From: Acanthosepion esculentum
Taxonomy: Eukaryota; Mollusca; Cephalopoda; Sepiida; Sepiidae
Reading direction: 5' to 3'
Length of the DNA stretch: 64,000 nt
NCBI GenBank assembly: GCA_964036315.1
Contig: OZ038517.1
Span: 13,986,272 to 14,050,271, forward strand
The position numbers were made by a program, and so were the translations under genes. Of the stretch, positions 1 through 10,426 are shown in pieces (within the stretch, counting starts at the first letter, position 1; each line of letters starts with the position of its first letter). A model generated the notes under the pieces. It was given only the letters and a program-made list of their open reading frames with translations, ran no database searches and was not told the origin of the DNA.

Positions 1-348
1 GTTATAAGAATGCTTTTATTTTCCAAACATGGTCAGAACATTGTGGCTGTATTCATAGTTGATGTTATTAATGTTTCACCACAGGTTGACCGTTCTCTCA
101 CAGTGTCATACTTCATGTAACTTTCTTCTTTTCTATAGATTTGTCAGTGTAAACTTTATCACATATTCTTGTCAGCAAGCTACTTGCTACTGCCTTTACC
201 CATTTAAACTTATAGTCCCGCTGCTATGTTCAGCTTCTGGCTGCCTTTCTTCTTTTCCTCCTTTTTTACCTTTTTATTTATTTCATTATTCAGACTAGTC
301 TTATTTTTTATTTTTTTTTTTTAGTTTCACTCTTTTGGCTTTCAAAAA
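1..348. other. AT-rich stretch, possible PLE end fragment
   Basis: No gene is recognised. The first 60 bases, read on the minus strand, resemble the end of the Penelope-like GIY-YIG relic at 45.1 kb (a shared 'aactatgaa' context and a similar codon pattern). The rest is T-rich low-complexity sequence with short spurious reading frames. Confidence 0.3.
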
Positions 349-735
349 CACTTTTTTTTTTTTAAACATATCACCCCAAGCAAGGTGTGAGTACCACTAA
401 CACCCAAGGGGTAACAGAGAGTAAGAGAAAATAGGGATGTTTGAGGAAAGGATATAGAGGAGAATGGGTATCAGTATCAAGACATCAAAAGATGTCGATT
501 GACATTACATTTGAATATTTGAAGATTTTGGAAGTAATTATAAGGAAGGTTTTGTTTTCTTTCTTTTTCTTTTTTTTTAAGCATATCCCCCCAAGCAAGG
601 CAGGAGTGCCACTAGCACGCAAGGCGGTTACAGAGAGTGAGCAAGAGTAAAGAGAGATGTTTGAGGGAAGGATAAAGAGAAGGACAGGGATCAGGATCAA
701 GGCATCAGAAGAAGCCGTCTATCAATACTGGAAAG
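349..735 (-). mobile_element. Two successive LINE 3'-end fragments
   Basis: Two copies of the same module begin at about 349 and 575. Each starts with a T-run (the reversed poly-A tail), then the block 'atatcaccccaagcaagg', a purine-rich 3' UTR, and on the minus strand the codons for the last residues of a reverse transcriptase. The same module recurs more than ten times in the window. Both copies are 5'-truncated, which is typical of target-primed reverse transcription. Confidence 0.7.
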
Positions 736-907
736 AGATAATAACATTTATTAGACTTGAGAAATCTTTCCAGAAAAAAGAAAAAAAAAAAAAAAAAAAA
801 TTTTTTTAAAATTTCAACAATAGTACTGGCTGTTCGGTCAATTAATATTCAATGTTTGCGCATAAGGAAATGGCTAATATTAATGTTTTTTTTTCTTATT
901 TTATATA

Positions 908-1092
908 TGTGCGACTGGTAAACTAAGTGGCAAGATAAGCAAAATAATCCAATGCAGTTTGTTTGAATCTGAGAGACAGATTGGCTTATTTAGACTAAAA
1001 TACAAGATCATAACCAATAAAGATAGACCACTTCTCAGTTTCATCCCCCTTAAATTTTGTTCTTTCTTGTTTTGAAGTCAGAACGATATAGC
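908..1092 (+). repeat. Direct repeat copy 1 (about 180 bp)
   Basis: This block starts 'gtgcgactggtaaactaag' and matches 1674-1852 nearly base for base, apart from small indels. No reading frame or terminal structure is recognised. It is an unclassified dispersed or locally duplicated repeat. Confidence 0.75.
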
Positions 1093-1673
1093 CATATGAC
1101 TGTATCCCTTCTGTGTATGAACACCATTCTTACTTTGTTCAATTTTTGCCTTATTACTGTTACTTGTTTGACTTCCATATATGTTGTTTGTTTAGTATTA
1201 TTTTACCTTTTCTCTGGCTTCCCTTTCTTATTGTCTAGTGAGAACATTGCCATTACCGTTGAGCATTTTGCCATATTACACATAACAATGGACAATTACT
1301 CCATATATACGCTAAATGTAGCAGCTAAGATAATAGTAAAAATTTACAAAGATAAATTAATTATAAAAACACTATCTTAGACTATTGCAATGGATATTTT
1401 TCAAACAGCACTGATAAAAGTAGCATTATGAAAAAGTCATAGATTTCTTTACCAAGTGTGGTTCTGTTTGAAAGCAATGTTATACATACTAAAAGAGATT
1501 TCTTTTGTGTTTGTTTTGAAAATCTGTGTGGTCATTCTATATCATCTTCTTTCATCAAACGCAAAAACAGAAATCTAAATTGTTGCTGCTGTCAAAAGTT
1601 TCTTAAAAAGTCACATTCATCATATGAAATGAATAAAATAAAAAAGCACATGCTAAAGAAATATACATTCAAG
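1093..1673. other. Unannotated AT-rich interval
   Basis: This lies between the two 180-bp direct repeats. It contains one 107-codon open frame whose hydrophobic, low-complexity translation resembles no family I know. I see no splice signals or repeat boundaries and regard the frame as chance. Confidence 0.5.
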
Positions 1674-1852
1674 GTGCGACTGGTAAATTAAGTGGCAAGA
1701 TAAGCAAAATAATCCAATGCAGTTTTGTTTGAGAGACAGATTGGCTATTTAGACTAAAATACAAGATCTTAACCAACAAAGATGGACTACTTCTCAGTCT
1801 CACCCCCACCTTATTTTTGTTTCTCTCTTGTTGAAGTCATAATGCTATAACC
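1674..1852 (+). repeat. Direct repeat copy 2 (about 180 bp)
   Basis: Second copy of the block at 908-1092. It is immediately followed by a T-run and a LINE 3'-end fragment, whereas copy 1 is not, so the LINE is not part of the duplicated unit. Confidence 0.75.
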
Positions 1853-1854
1853 TT

Positions 1855-2070
1855 CTTTTTTTTTTAAGCATTTCACCCCAAGCAAGGCAGGAGTGCCACT
1901 AGCACGCAAGGGGGTTACAGAGAGTGAGAGCAAGAGTAAAGAGGGGTGTTTGAGGAAAGGATAAAGAGAAGGGCGGGGATCAGGATCAAGGCATCAGAAG
2001 ATGTCGATTGACATTACATTTGAATATTTGAAGATTATAGCTATCAGGGAAGCAAGTAGGAGGAAGGGAG
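1855..2070 (-). mobile_element. LINE 3'-end fragment
   Basis: A reversed poly-A run is followed by 'catttcaccccaagcaagg' and the purine-rich 3' UTR. On the minus strand it ends in codons homologous to the last residues of the RT copy at 5.4-5.9 kb. It is interrupted at its upstream end by the small palindrome at 2078-2152. Confidence 0.7.
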
Positions 2071-2077
2071 TTCCCAT

Positions 2078-2152
2078 CTCTGTCCCATAATGACTGTTCC
2101 ATTTACGGTCAAATTTCATAATTCTAAATGGAACAATCATTATGGGACAGAG
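2078..2152. repeat. 27-bp-arm palindrome (mini-foldback)
   Basis: Arms of about 27 bp, starting 'tctgtcccataatgactg', are repeated in inverted orientation at the right end with one or two mismatches around a spacer of about 20 bp. The size and structure fit a miniature inverted-repeat element inserted in the LINE remnant. No target duplication is clear. Confidence 0.65.
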
Positions 2153-2211
2153 GTAGAATAATATAGAAGAATGGCTAGTTTAATAATCAGATTAAATTGA
2201 AAGAGGAAATA

Positions 2212-2400
2212 TTTTTTTAAAGTATTTCACCCCAAGCAAGGCAGGAGTGTCACAAGCACGCAAGGGGTTACAGAGAGTGAGAGCAAGAGTAAAGAGGGGT
2301 GTTTGAGGAAAGGATAAAGAGAAAGACGGGGATCAGGATCAAGGCATCAGAAGATGTCGATTGACATTACATTTGAATATTTGAACATTATGGAAGTAAT
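2212..2400 (-). mobile_element. LINE 3'-end fragment
   Basis: Another 5'-truncated copy of the same LINE 3' UTR, entered through a T-run and the 'caccccaagcaaggcagg' block. It is very similar to 1855-2070 over its whole length. Confidence 0.7.
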
Positions 2401-2434
2401 TCTGAGAAAGGTTTTCTTTTCTTTCTTTTTTCTT

Positions 2435-2880
2435 TTTTCTTAAGCATATCGCACCAAGCAAGGTTCACATTACATTTGAATATTTGAAGATTATAGCTAT
2501 CAGAGAAGAAAGTAAGAGGAGGGGAGTTCCACTGTTAGGAAGTGTGAGATAAGAAGCTGCTGGAATAATAGAGATGGCTACATTTAACTGTTTTGGCAGT
2601 GAAAGGGTGGGACCGAGATGCCAACCTAGTAGCACGCTTAAATTCATGCAATTTGTGAACCAGTGAAAGTAGCTTGTCGGAACAGTTGCCATGAAAATAT
2701 TTGTAGCTGCTGGACTTTATCTTCAGAGTTTTGATTTCTGTAAGATGTTTATCTGGCCGTCTGAGGTAGGCACACTTGTAAGACTGTTGTGTACCGAGAG
2801 GCAGAACTGTTAAATTAGACATTTCTGAACTAAAAAAAAAACATTTAGCATTCATTGTTCGGACAGTTAGCATTACTATC
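2435..2880 (-). pseudogene. LINE reverse transcriptase C-terminus, decayed
   Basis: On the minus strand this encodes the C-terminal tail of a non-LTR reverse transcriptase, seen as 'YKYFHGNCSDKLLSLV' and 'RATRLASRSHPF'. It corresponds to the region after the RT palm and thumb that in this family ends with LWNSLP and a short tail. The frame shifts between 2535 and 2700, and the catalytic RT motifs are absent. Copies of the same segment occur at 5443-5865, 6044-6403, 14.8 kb, 16.8 kb and 20.6 kb. The clade (jockey/CR1/L2-like) is not resolvable by eye. Confidence 0.7.
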
Positions 2881-3535
2881 AGTTGAAATTAATAAAATCT
2901 TTCTTCTTTAAAAGAGTTTTTTCAGAAAAACAAGTTTTTCATTGTATGCCGACCTGGCCCTAATCCGATAGTTCAGTAAATTTATTCTATTTTAGTTTCA
3001 TCCCCAAAGTTAACTTAGCTCGAGTATCTATGTTCATTGGACTGTTTATTTTTACCTCCTCTTTGTTTGCCCACCCCTGTTAGGTGACGGCAATGCCTTT
3101 TATAGTTTCAGGTGTGTTTTTCATATTTGTCGTTATGTTTGGATGTGTGCACAATTGTGTGTGCATTTGTTAGAGTGAGTGAGTCACTTATCTAGTCCCA
3201 TATTATTTTCGTCCAGTTAATTGATATTTCAGCCACAGTTTGCATGGTGGTGTGGCTTCTATTACTAAAACTGTTTTCGGTTATTGTAGGTAATTTATAG
3301 CATTGTAAATACACATTGGGTTTAGATTTTTAAAAAGTTATTTTTCTTTCCCTACCCTGCCTCCACAGACAATTGTATAAATGAAAACTAGTGAGGACTT
3401 TATGGAGAAGTTCTGGTATTACAGTCGGTTACTGTAGTAAGAATGTTAAGTAAGGTATTGTTTTGGTGAATGGAATATTATTGAATATTTGGGTCAGTGA
3501 TTATGATAAGCTTAAAGTTAAACATTAAAGCCGGG
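2881..3535. other. Unannotated interval
   Basis: Single-copy-looking sequence with no recognisable coding segment, repeat end or RNA structure. It could be host intronic or intergenic DNA. Confidence 0.5.
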
Positions 3536-3790
3536 GTTCGTCGCCCGAGACGCAGAGATAAAAAAAATAGCTAAATATTCTTCTCTTGCTGAAAGATTTT
3601 TTTTTTTAATCCTGTGGCAGTGGAGACTTCAGGGGTTATTGGCCCTCGTTCGTTGGCGTTCCTTCGGAGGATTGGCGCGATTGCGTCTCGATTAAGGAAC
3701 GAGCCTCGCGAAACGGAGTGGCTCTTGCAGCGTGTCTCACTGCCGACGGTTCGAGGTAATGCTTTCTCCATCATAGCGGCTGGCAGAGGA
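3536..3790. promoter_or_regulatory. CpG-rich island of unknown role
   Basis: This island is markedly GC- and CpG-rich against an AT-rich background (for example 'ttggcgcgattgcgtctcg' near 3672). On the plus strand it includes 'gttcgaggtaatgc', which could be a splice donor. On the minus strand it has a 67-codon open frame with no recognised family. It could be a promoter with a 5' noncoding exon or a GC-rich transposon fragment. The sequence shows composition only. Confidence 0.3.
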
Positions 3791-4039
3791 TAGAAAAAAA
3801 GTTTTGTTTATAGTTACGTTGTTCTGGAATTGTCATCATTGGCCGACTGAACTTGCTTTGTTTCAATTATTGTTTCCCTTAGATTGAACTAACCATTTCT
3901 TTTTATACTTTAATGTATTTCAGAAATAAAATTATACCTTTCTTTGAATGAATGGAGAGGATTTGCTTTAAAAAAAAAACAAAGAAAAAAACATTAAAAT
4001 ATACGCACGCCAACAATTACCCCAACTTTTGGCCTTGTA

Positions 4040-4480
4040 TTGCATTTTATGTATTTCTTTTTAGAAAACAGTTTCTCAAGTCCACTAAATGTTATCAGTC
4101 TTTCTAGTATTGATGGAGGTTTCTTTCCTAACATTTTGTTCAAGGTAGTGTGGAATATCAACATCTTGATTATTTTACCTTTTGAGTCCCATGTGCCACC
4201 CATTTTAGTTGTTGCCGCTGTTGGAAGTCTGCAAGTGATATGGTTTTTGTTATTTGGTAAAGTTCTTTGTTTGTAATTCACTAGTGACAGTCTATAAGAT
4301 CTGATGAAGGATGGTCTTCTTTAAGACCAAAAGGATTCATTCGTTTGAAGCCATTTTTAGTCAGTGATCTGAGAAAACGATGGTTCTATATAGGTGAGGG
4401 TTTAAATATTTCTGAACAAGTTGGATGTCATGCATGTCATTCGTATGAACGTCTTATTCTGATGAGAGGATTTTTTTTTT
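4040..4480 (+). mobile_element. Duplicated element with hammerhead-like end, copy 1
   Basis: This block is repeated at 4615-5010 with high identity. On the minus strand it holds an open frame of about 95 codons ('MLGKKPPSILERL') with no function I recognise. On the plus strand it ends with the hammerhead-like motif at 4301 and a shared tail ('ttcgtttgaagccattttt'). Frame followed by hammerhead-like motif resembles other PLE-type pieces here, but assignment to PLEs is inference. Confidence 0.4.
4301..4345 (+). ncRNA. Hammerhead-like motif (weak)
   Basis: CTGATGA at 4301-4307 is followed by a 7-bp stem (TGGTCTT and AAGACCA) with a CTTT loop, then AAAAGG where GAAA would be expected. The first core box is perfect, but the GAAA box is degenerate and extra bases separate the box from the stem. 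It is likely a decayed ribozyme. Confidence 0.35.
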
Positions 4481-4620
4481 TTTTTTAAATAGTTTTCACT
4501 CCATGCAAAGCAGAAAAGTCACTGTGGAAAAATTAGGAAGGAGAACATTAATAATGAGCGGGAAGAGGAAAGAGTAATCAGGAGGACAGTAGATAGCGAT
4601 TGATATTGCATTTAAATTTT
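4481..4620 (-). mobile_element. LINE 3'-end fragment
   Basis: A T-run is followed by 'tttcactccatgcaaagcag' and the purine-rich 3' UTR of the common LINE. The fragment separates the two copies of the duplicated element at 4040 and 4615. Confidence 0.55.
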
Positions 4621-5010
4621 TTAGAAAACAGTTTCTCAGTCTTTCTAGTATTGATGGAGATTTCTTTCCTAACATTTTGTTTAAGGTAGTGTGGAATATC
4701 AACATCTTGATTATTTTACCTTTGATTCCTATATGCTATCCTTTTTTGCTGTGGCTGCTGTTGGAAGTCTTCAAGTGATATGGTTTCTGGTATTTGGTAA
4801 CGTTCTTTGTAATTCACTAGTGACAGTCTATAAGATCTGATGAAGGATGGTCTTCTTCAAGACCAAAAGGATTCATTCGTTTGAAGCCATTTTTAGTCTT
4901 TGATCTGAGAAAATGGTTTTATAAAGGTGATGGTTTAAATATTTCTGAACAAGTTGGATGCCATGCATGACCTTCGTATAAAAGTCTTGTTCTGATGAGA
5001 GTTTTTTTTT
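4615..5010 (+). mobile_element. Duplicated element with hammerhead-like end, copy 2
   Basis: Direct copy of 4040-4480 lacking a short internal piece. It carries the same 'ctagtattgatggag' block and the same hammerhead-like motif at 4837-4881 with an identical 7-bp stem. Each copy is followed by a LINE 3' end, so the pair may be a segmental duplication rather than two insertions. Confidence 0.45.
4837..4881 (+). ncRNA. Hammerhead-like motif (weak), second copy
   Basis: CTGATGA followed by the same 7-bp stem as at 4301, with loop CTTC, then AAAAGG. The stem is unchanged between the two copies; only the loop differs. Confidence 0.35.
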
Positions 5011-5145
5011 CAAATAGATTTCACCCCATGCAAGACAGAAAAGAAGAATTAAGTAGTGGAACATTAATAATGAGTGGGAAGAGAAAAGATCAATCAGTTG
5101 GTCAATAGATAGCAACTGGCATTGCATTTAAATTTTTGCAGATTA
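5011..5145 (-). mobile_element. LINE 3'-end fragment
   Basis: A T-run, 'atttcaccccatgcaagac' and a shortened purine-rich 3' UTR of the common LINE. Confidence 0.55.
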
Positions 5146-5224
5146 AAGTTGGCTGGAAAGCATGGATCCAGAAGTGAGTTCCACAAGCGAGAAGTGTAAC
5201 AGAAGTGTTAGCATAGAATATATT

Positions 5225-5935
5225 TTTTTTTTTAAGCGTATCACCTCAAGCAAGGCTGGAGGCCACTATCACGCATGGGGTTACAGAAGGGTTGGAGGAA
5301 GAGCAGATAGGAGTGGTAAAAGAGAGGGTGTGGAGAAAAAGAAGGACGGAGGGTCGATCAAGGCAAGGGGGTTACAGAGGAATTGGAGCGAGAGCAGATA
5401 GGAATGAAAGATGAAAGGACGTGGAGAAGGGAAGTAGATAGATCAAGGCAACTGGAGATGACGATTGACGCTACACTTCAACCGTTGGAGATTGTATTTG
5501 TCAGGGAAACAGTAATAGGGAAGGGAGTTCCATAGGCGAGATGTGCGAGACATGAAGCTATTGGAGTAGAAGAGACGTCTACATCTAACAGTTTCAACGG
5601 TGAAGGGGTGGGAACGGGATGCCAGCCTCGTAGGACGTTTAAATTCATGAGGCCTAGGGACAAGCGAAAGCAACTCCTCGGAGCAATTACGGTGAAAGTA
5701 CTTGTAGAAAAGGCAGAGCGATGCAACATCATGTCTGTGAGAGAGCGACTGCAGACGAGATGACAGATCAGGGCCAATCACGTTGCATATCCGTCTCTGG
5801 ATCTTATCAAGAACCCTGAGGCAATCAGCAGGGGCCCCAGACCATAAATGGCAGCAATACTCCATGCAAGGGCGAATGGTCGATTTATAGACTCGGAGGA
5901 TACAGTTACATCTAGCAAACTCAACTGTAAATCTA
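5225..5935 (-). pseudogene. Best-preserved LINE reverse transcriptase C-terminus plus 3' UTR
   Basis: The minus strand has a 140-codon open stretch (5865 to 5443). It contains 'MEYCCHLWSGAPADCL' and 'LDKIQRRICNVIG', then 'SLSHRHDVASLCLFYKYF', 'TRLASRSHPF', 'SRLWNSLP' and 'LKCSVNRHLQLP'. This order is typical of the end of animal non-LTR reverse transcriptases, downstream of the catalytic domain. The 3' UTR follows and ends in a reversed poly-A run at about 5230. No endonuclease or catalytic YxDD segment is present, so this is a 5'-truncated, dead copy. It is the most useful reference for the other fragments here. Confidence 0.85.
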
Positions 5936-5939
5936 TCTA

Positions 5940-6420
5940 TCTTGCTTGCTTTCTATCTTTTTCAAAATCAGTATCAAGGTTACAAGATGTAAAAGAATTA
6001 GGAAACAAAAACATTAATAATGAATGGGAAGAGGAAAGAGTAATCAGGAGGACAGTAGATAGCAATTGACATGGCATTTAAATTTTTGAAGATTAAAGTT
6101 GTCAGGAAAGCATGGAGCCAGAAGGGAGTTCCACAAGCAAGAAAAGTAACTGTTAACATACAACTTATGGCTACATCTAGCCAGCTCAATGGCAAATTGA
6201 TGAGATCTTGCCACCAGTCTAGTACTGCTCTTAAATTCAAAAAGTCTACGTACCATAGCAAAGTGCTTATCCAAACAATTACCATGAAAGTATTTATAAA
6301 AAAAGGCACAGAGAAGCAACTTTATGGCGGTGGGAAAGTGACTGAAGCCAAGCTGCCAGATCAAGACCAATAATATTGCTGCTTCTTCTTTGGATTTAAT
6401 CAAGGAGCTCTAGGTGATAC
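5940..6420 (-). pseudogene. LINE reverse transcriptase C-terminus, second copy
   Basis: The minus strand keeps 119 open codons with 'FFYKYFHGNCLDKHF', 'FEFKSSTRLVARSHQF' and 'LWNSLLAPCFPDNFN', collinear with the 5443-5865 copy but more diverged. It lacks the catalytic region. It lies directly upstream of the better copy, so at least two insertions or one duplication happened here. Confidence 0.75.
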
Positions 6421-6469
6421 AATGTAACTAGTTTGTTTTTCTAGATCAGAACTAGTATTGCACTTAAAT

Positions 6470-6960
6470 TAAAAAACTAGGTATCTTAGCAAAGGCACAG
6501 AGAAGCAATGTTATAGTGGTGGCAAAGTGACTGAAGCCAAGCTGCCAGATCAGGACCAATAATATTGCTGATTCTTCTTTGGATTTTGTTGTAACCTAGG
6601 GAAGGTTACTGAATAATCAAACGAAGGTTGGTAATGAATGATAATACTTTGGACATGTATAAGATTCGCCAGTGGCACGTAGAAGTAGTCAACTGCTAAA
6701 AGTGAGTCAAGTGAATTCCACAATGAATCTCCAGCTGTAGTATTTACTACTGTGTTTATGTGAATGGAGACATACCCATTATCGTCCATAGGTATGCTAC
6801 AATAGATTTTATCAAAGAACTCAAGGTAAATAGCAGGGGCACTGGACCATATGTGGCAGCAATATTCTAAGCATGGACGAATGGTAGACTTATAGATATG
6901 TAAAGTAGATTCTGGAGAGAAAAATAGTCTTGCACGACACATTGAACCAACTTTCTTAGC
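6470..6960 (-). pseudogene. LINE RT fragment split by a small transposon
   Basis: Minus-strand codons include 'RARLFFSPESTLHIYKST' and 'IRPCLEYCCHIWSSAPA', which match the segment just upstream of the tail in the best copy. The RT sequence is interrupted at 6588-6804 by a short inverted-repeat element and resumes with 'gattttrtcaaagaactcaag' context on the other side. Confidence 0.7.
6588..6804. mobile_element. Short inverted-repeat element in LINE relic
   Basis: This element of about 215 bp begins 'ttgtaacctagggaaggtt' and ends with the inverted, imperfect counterpart 'aggtatgctacaa'. GATTTT flanks both sides as a likely target duplication. The same left end, internal text ('agattcgccagtgg') and right end occur at 13128-14035, where a tandem minisatellite is inserted or expanded inside. 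It has no coding capacity and its superfamily is unknown. Confidence 0.6.
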
Positions 6961-8470
6961 AGCTGACTATACAATAGATTCATTTTAAGAACATGACTCG
7001 AGTTGTTAGGTCAATATTTTAGTTTTGCAGTATCTTTTGGTGTTCAACAATACCCCAAGTACAACCTATTCTATAGGGTTCATTTGCTTGAAGCCATTTT
7101 TAATCACTATAGTCATAGTGTGAAAAGTATATAAACTGGTTTGAATTTTATTTGTTAATTTCATTTTATGCCCTATTAACTACTAAGCTACCTACCTGTA
7201 CTTTTTATGCTAAAGAAAACAAAATTATTAGTCAAATTAATCACGTAATTCAATATGAAAAAATATTTTTGTGGAATTGTATAAAAGTACACTGAAAGCA
7301 GAAATAATCATTTTTTTTTTCACTTTTTTTTATACTACTATAGATTAAGCACAAAAGTCAAATTTTTCTTTATTTTTTAAATTAAATTATATAAAATTTA
7401 ATGGAGGCTAGTTTACTATGTAATTTCATTGTAGATGTATACCTCTCAGGTAACCAAAAAATATGCTTACCATTTGATTTAAATTTTTAAGAAATAAATT
7501 TGGGGGGTGGGTGGTTCAAATAATATAATCTAGATTTTTTAAAGATTAATTCATGTAATATATGAAAAAAAGAACTCCATATTACAATTTTATTTTTTTT
7601 TGCTTACTGGAAAATTTAATCCTTTAGCTTTCAATTAAAGCTAAAATGAAAACTTCAAGAATGTTTTTTTTTTATTTTTAAAAATTGGTTTTAAACTTTA
7701 ATTAAATCGTTTTATTAAGAAAACATTTGTTTTTGGCGTCTGCAGGTGGTAGGGGAAATTTATATGAGACTGAACTTATTAACCTTTTTTTTAAATTTAA
7801 TATTTTTTTATTTTAGATATTTTTTTCTAGATATCCATGATCTGGGGTACATATGGAAAATAATTTTTTTTTAAAATGATTATTTCTGGTCGCAATTAAA
7901 TCTTTTTTTTTTTTTAAATAATAATTACTGTATTTCCAAAGACAAAGTCTATAACATAAGACAAAAAAAAAAAAAAAAAAAAATAATGTAAAATAAAAAA
8001 CAAAAAAAAACTTGTAACTACAGTACACCAATCTTCGCACCTAGGAGGATTGACTGCTTAACAAAAAAAACATGATATTAATTGAATATTATCAAATGAC
8101 CTACATAATTACCTACACCCTCCAAAAATAAACACAATTTACTAAAGTTTAGTTTTCACAAAAATGTAAAAAAAAAAAAAAAAAAAGAAGAAAAATACCC
8201 CCAAAAATGTGAATACACAAAGAAGGCTGAATGGGTCATGAAAAGTGAAAATGGCTTCATTGCCTTCCATAAAGCAACATCCAAAAACCCTGACTTGTAT
8301 ATTTGTTCAAAGCCAGCAGTTGCGTGACCCACATAATTATCGATGTGAAACCAACAATAAATAAATAAAAAACTACATGTTGATTGTTCAGGCAGTCGCC
8401 GACGAGGTGAAGGATTTTTTTTTCTTCCCTCTCTCTTTGATTTCAAAAATACACAAGACCCAACCGACTG
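6961..8470. other. Long AT-rich interval without recognisable features
   Basis: Very AT-rich with many A and T homopolymers, including an A-run near 7963. I see no open frame, terminal repeat, tRNA-like box or splice-bounded exon that I can defend. Confidence 0.6.
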
Positions 8471-8712
8471 ATAAGTGAGGCAGGAAAAAGAGAGAGGAAA
8501 AAAAGGAGGATATATATATAGAGAGAGAGAGTGTGCGTGTGTGTGTAGAGAGAGAGAGGGAAAAGTAAGGGTTACAATAGAGAGAGGTGAAAGACAGAAA
8601 ATATTAGTAGGAGGAAGAAAAGGACAAAGAGGAGTAGGAAAGAAACCAGAGAAGAGGCAATTATCATAGAAACAAAGAGAGGGTGAAAAAGAAGGGGAGG
8701 AGAGAAACAGGT
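8470..8712 (+). repeat. 240-bp polypurine tract with GA/GT microsatellite core
   Basis: Almost unbroken purine run on the plus strand (gaggagg, gagagaga, aaggggagg), interrupted by a short TA and TG block at about 8511-8548. The open frames on both strands are low-complexity artefacts. Such tracts can form triplex DNA, which is general knowledge and not shown here. Confidence 0.7.
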
Positions 8713-9128
8713 TGTAGTCGGTAGTTGCAATAGCAGCCATTATGTTTGTTCAAGGAGAAGCTTTTTGACAACTGTAGCAAGAACCACGTCTCTGTTTCGT
8801 TATTGTGTTGCAAAGAGCATTCGTCTTCATTCATTTTCATATCGTAGATGCTTAATAAAAATTGAGGGGGGGATGTTTTCTTTTTTATTATTATTATTAT
8901 TTTTGGGAGGATTTTTTTTTCTCCAATTACCCTGAAGACCACTCAGTCTCCAATTAATTCCACACATTTTTTTTTTTTTTTAATGATTTTCCGGTCGCCC
9001 AATTTTATTAAGAAGCCTCCTCCCCGTTTATTGCATATTGAGAAAAATTCCAAGTCCCCACCTTCCAATTATTAAGATCTCCCTTTTTGTATTATGTGTC
9101 TAAAAGTACCAGGTGTCTGTCTTGTATA

Positions 9129-9297
9129 GGGTGGTCCGATTTGATTTTTCAGATGGCGAAAATGATGGCGTTTATACAGACCTTCTCGAAGTGTGACAAC
9201 GTCGATGAAGGTGAATAAACTGAATCCAGTACATGTGCTTTTTGTATTACTGTATTACTTGGGGGGGGGGGGTTGTGACAAGACTTTCGGACCACAT
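9129..9297. mobile_element. Miniature inverted-repeat element, copy 1
   Basis: Starts 'gggtggtccga' and ends 'gacaagactttcggaccac', so the ends are inverted copies. The interior is shared with 9412-9625 ('ccagtacatgtg', 'gtattactgtattactt'). It is non-coding. The terminal sequence is compatible with Tc1/mariner-type miniature elements, but the superfamily is not proven. Confidence 0.65.
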
Positions 9298-9411
9298 TGG
9301 CGTCTATATAGGAAGTATGAAAATGAGAAAATGGTACTGCTACAAGCTAGCGAATTTGACTGAAAATAATAATAATAATAAAAATAATAGTAACATCAAT
9401 AACCATCTGTA

Positions 9412-9625
9412 GCGTGGTCCGAAAGTATTGTCACCCCTACATAATATTTCAGATGGCTGCCAGGAAAATGATGGCGTTCATACAGAAATTCTCGATGTGT
9501 GACCGCGTCAATGAAGGTGAATAAACCGAATCCAGTACATGTGATTTGTATTACTGTATTACTTGTTGTTCTATTGTACACACGACTTTTTGGTAGGGGG
9601 TGACATGTCTTTCGAACCACCCTGG
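9412..9625. mobile_element. Miniature inverted-repeat element, copy 2
   Basis: The left end 'gcgtggtccgaaagtattg' and right end 'gtctttcgaaccaccctgg' are inverted copies. The interior matches the element at 9129-9297. Two copies lie within 500 bp in the same orientation, suggesting local insertion or tandem duplication. Confidence 0.7.
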
Positions 9626-9650
9626 AGTTATCAATGGAGAATAATAGAGC

Positions 9651-9983
9651 CAGCACTTCTCAACCTTTTTACCCTTGGAATTCTTGAAATATTTTTCATA
9701 TCTCAAGGAAACCCTGCATAAAAATGCCATATAGACATTGCGAAAAATACATTCTCCATGAATACTGTAATTTTAATATAAGTGGTTGAAGTCTTTAATA
9801 ACCAAGAATTTTCCAGCAATATGTTGTCTGTATATAGTGAGTAAAATTATGAATATAAAATTAAGCAAAAAAAATAACTCAAAAATGCATTAGCCTCTTT
9901 ATCACCATTTCTTGCAGAACCCCTAGCAATCTCTTCTTGGATCCCGAGAGCTCTGGGGGGTACTCCAGTTGAAAAAAACTACT
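9651..9983. mobile_element. Non-autonomous hAT-type relic
   Basis: Left end 'cagcacttctcaacctttt' and right end 'actccagttgaaaaaaact' follow the well-known hAT pattern (CAGNGGTTCTCAACC ... TTGAAAAACNACTG). The interior speaks of 'ggaaccctgc' and 'cagaacccct', typical of Charlie-like non-autonomous hATs. No transposase frame remains and the 8-bp target duplication is not clear. Confidence 0.6.
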
Positions 9984-10426
9984 TTAGCAATACTGAAGTC
10001 GGAAATTTTTTTATCCTATTTCAATAATGGTTACTAGATTTGTCTCACTAGATCAATTACAACCGAGTAGTGAGTTTGATCCTCACCGAGTGTACTATAT
10101 TTGTGGCCTTGTGCCCATAGCCGGTGCAAGGATCTCATGCCCCACCCTCCAAATCTAATATATGGGGTCTTCCACTGTATTTCATCTCAATTTTCATAAG
10201 GTTGTATTCATATAAAATACAAATTTTATTGTAACCTAATTATGTATAATAATGGATCGTATGCAAATAAGGTGAACAATTCAACTAGAAGAATTGGAAA
10301 TAAATACAATGTATCTAAATACAAATTAGAGACATGTCATAATAGATAATTGCATCTGTATAATAAATGTCGTTGTCAGTGTGTCACACTTTTTCAATAA
10401 AAAGGGAGACAACTCTAAATAGCTCA
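9984..10426. other. Interval with possible decayed Helitron head
   Basis: Mostly unassigned. At about 10356-10400 the text 'tgtataataaatgtcgttg' and 'gtgtcacactttttc' repeats the head of the Helitron that starts at 10427, so a truncated relative may precede it. A Pol III box-B-like 'gagtttgatcctc' near 10073 is too weak to call a SINE. Confidence 0.35.

Noticed and set aside
1057..1380. 107-codon open frame as a membrane protein gene
   Set aside because: Hydrophobicity comes from T-rich sequence; there are no splice or promoter signals and no recognised family.
8156..8740. 194-codon open frame on the minus strand
   Set aside because: It is the complement of a polypurine tract and homopolymers, so serine/phenylalanine-rich low-complexity translation is expected by chance.
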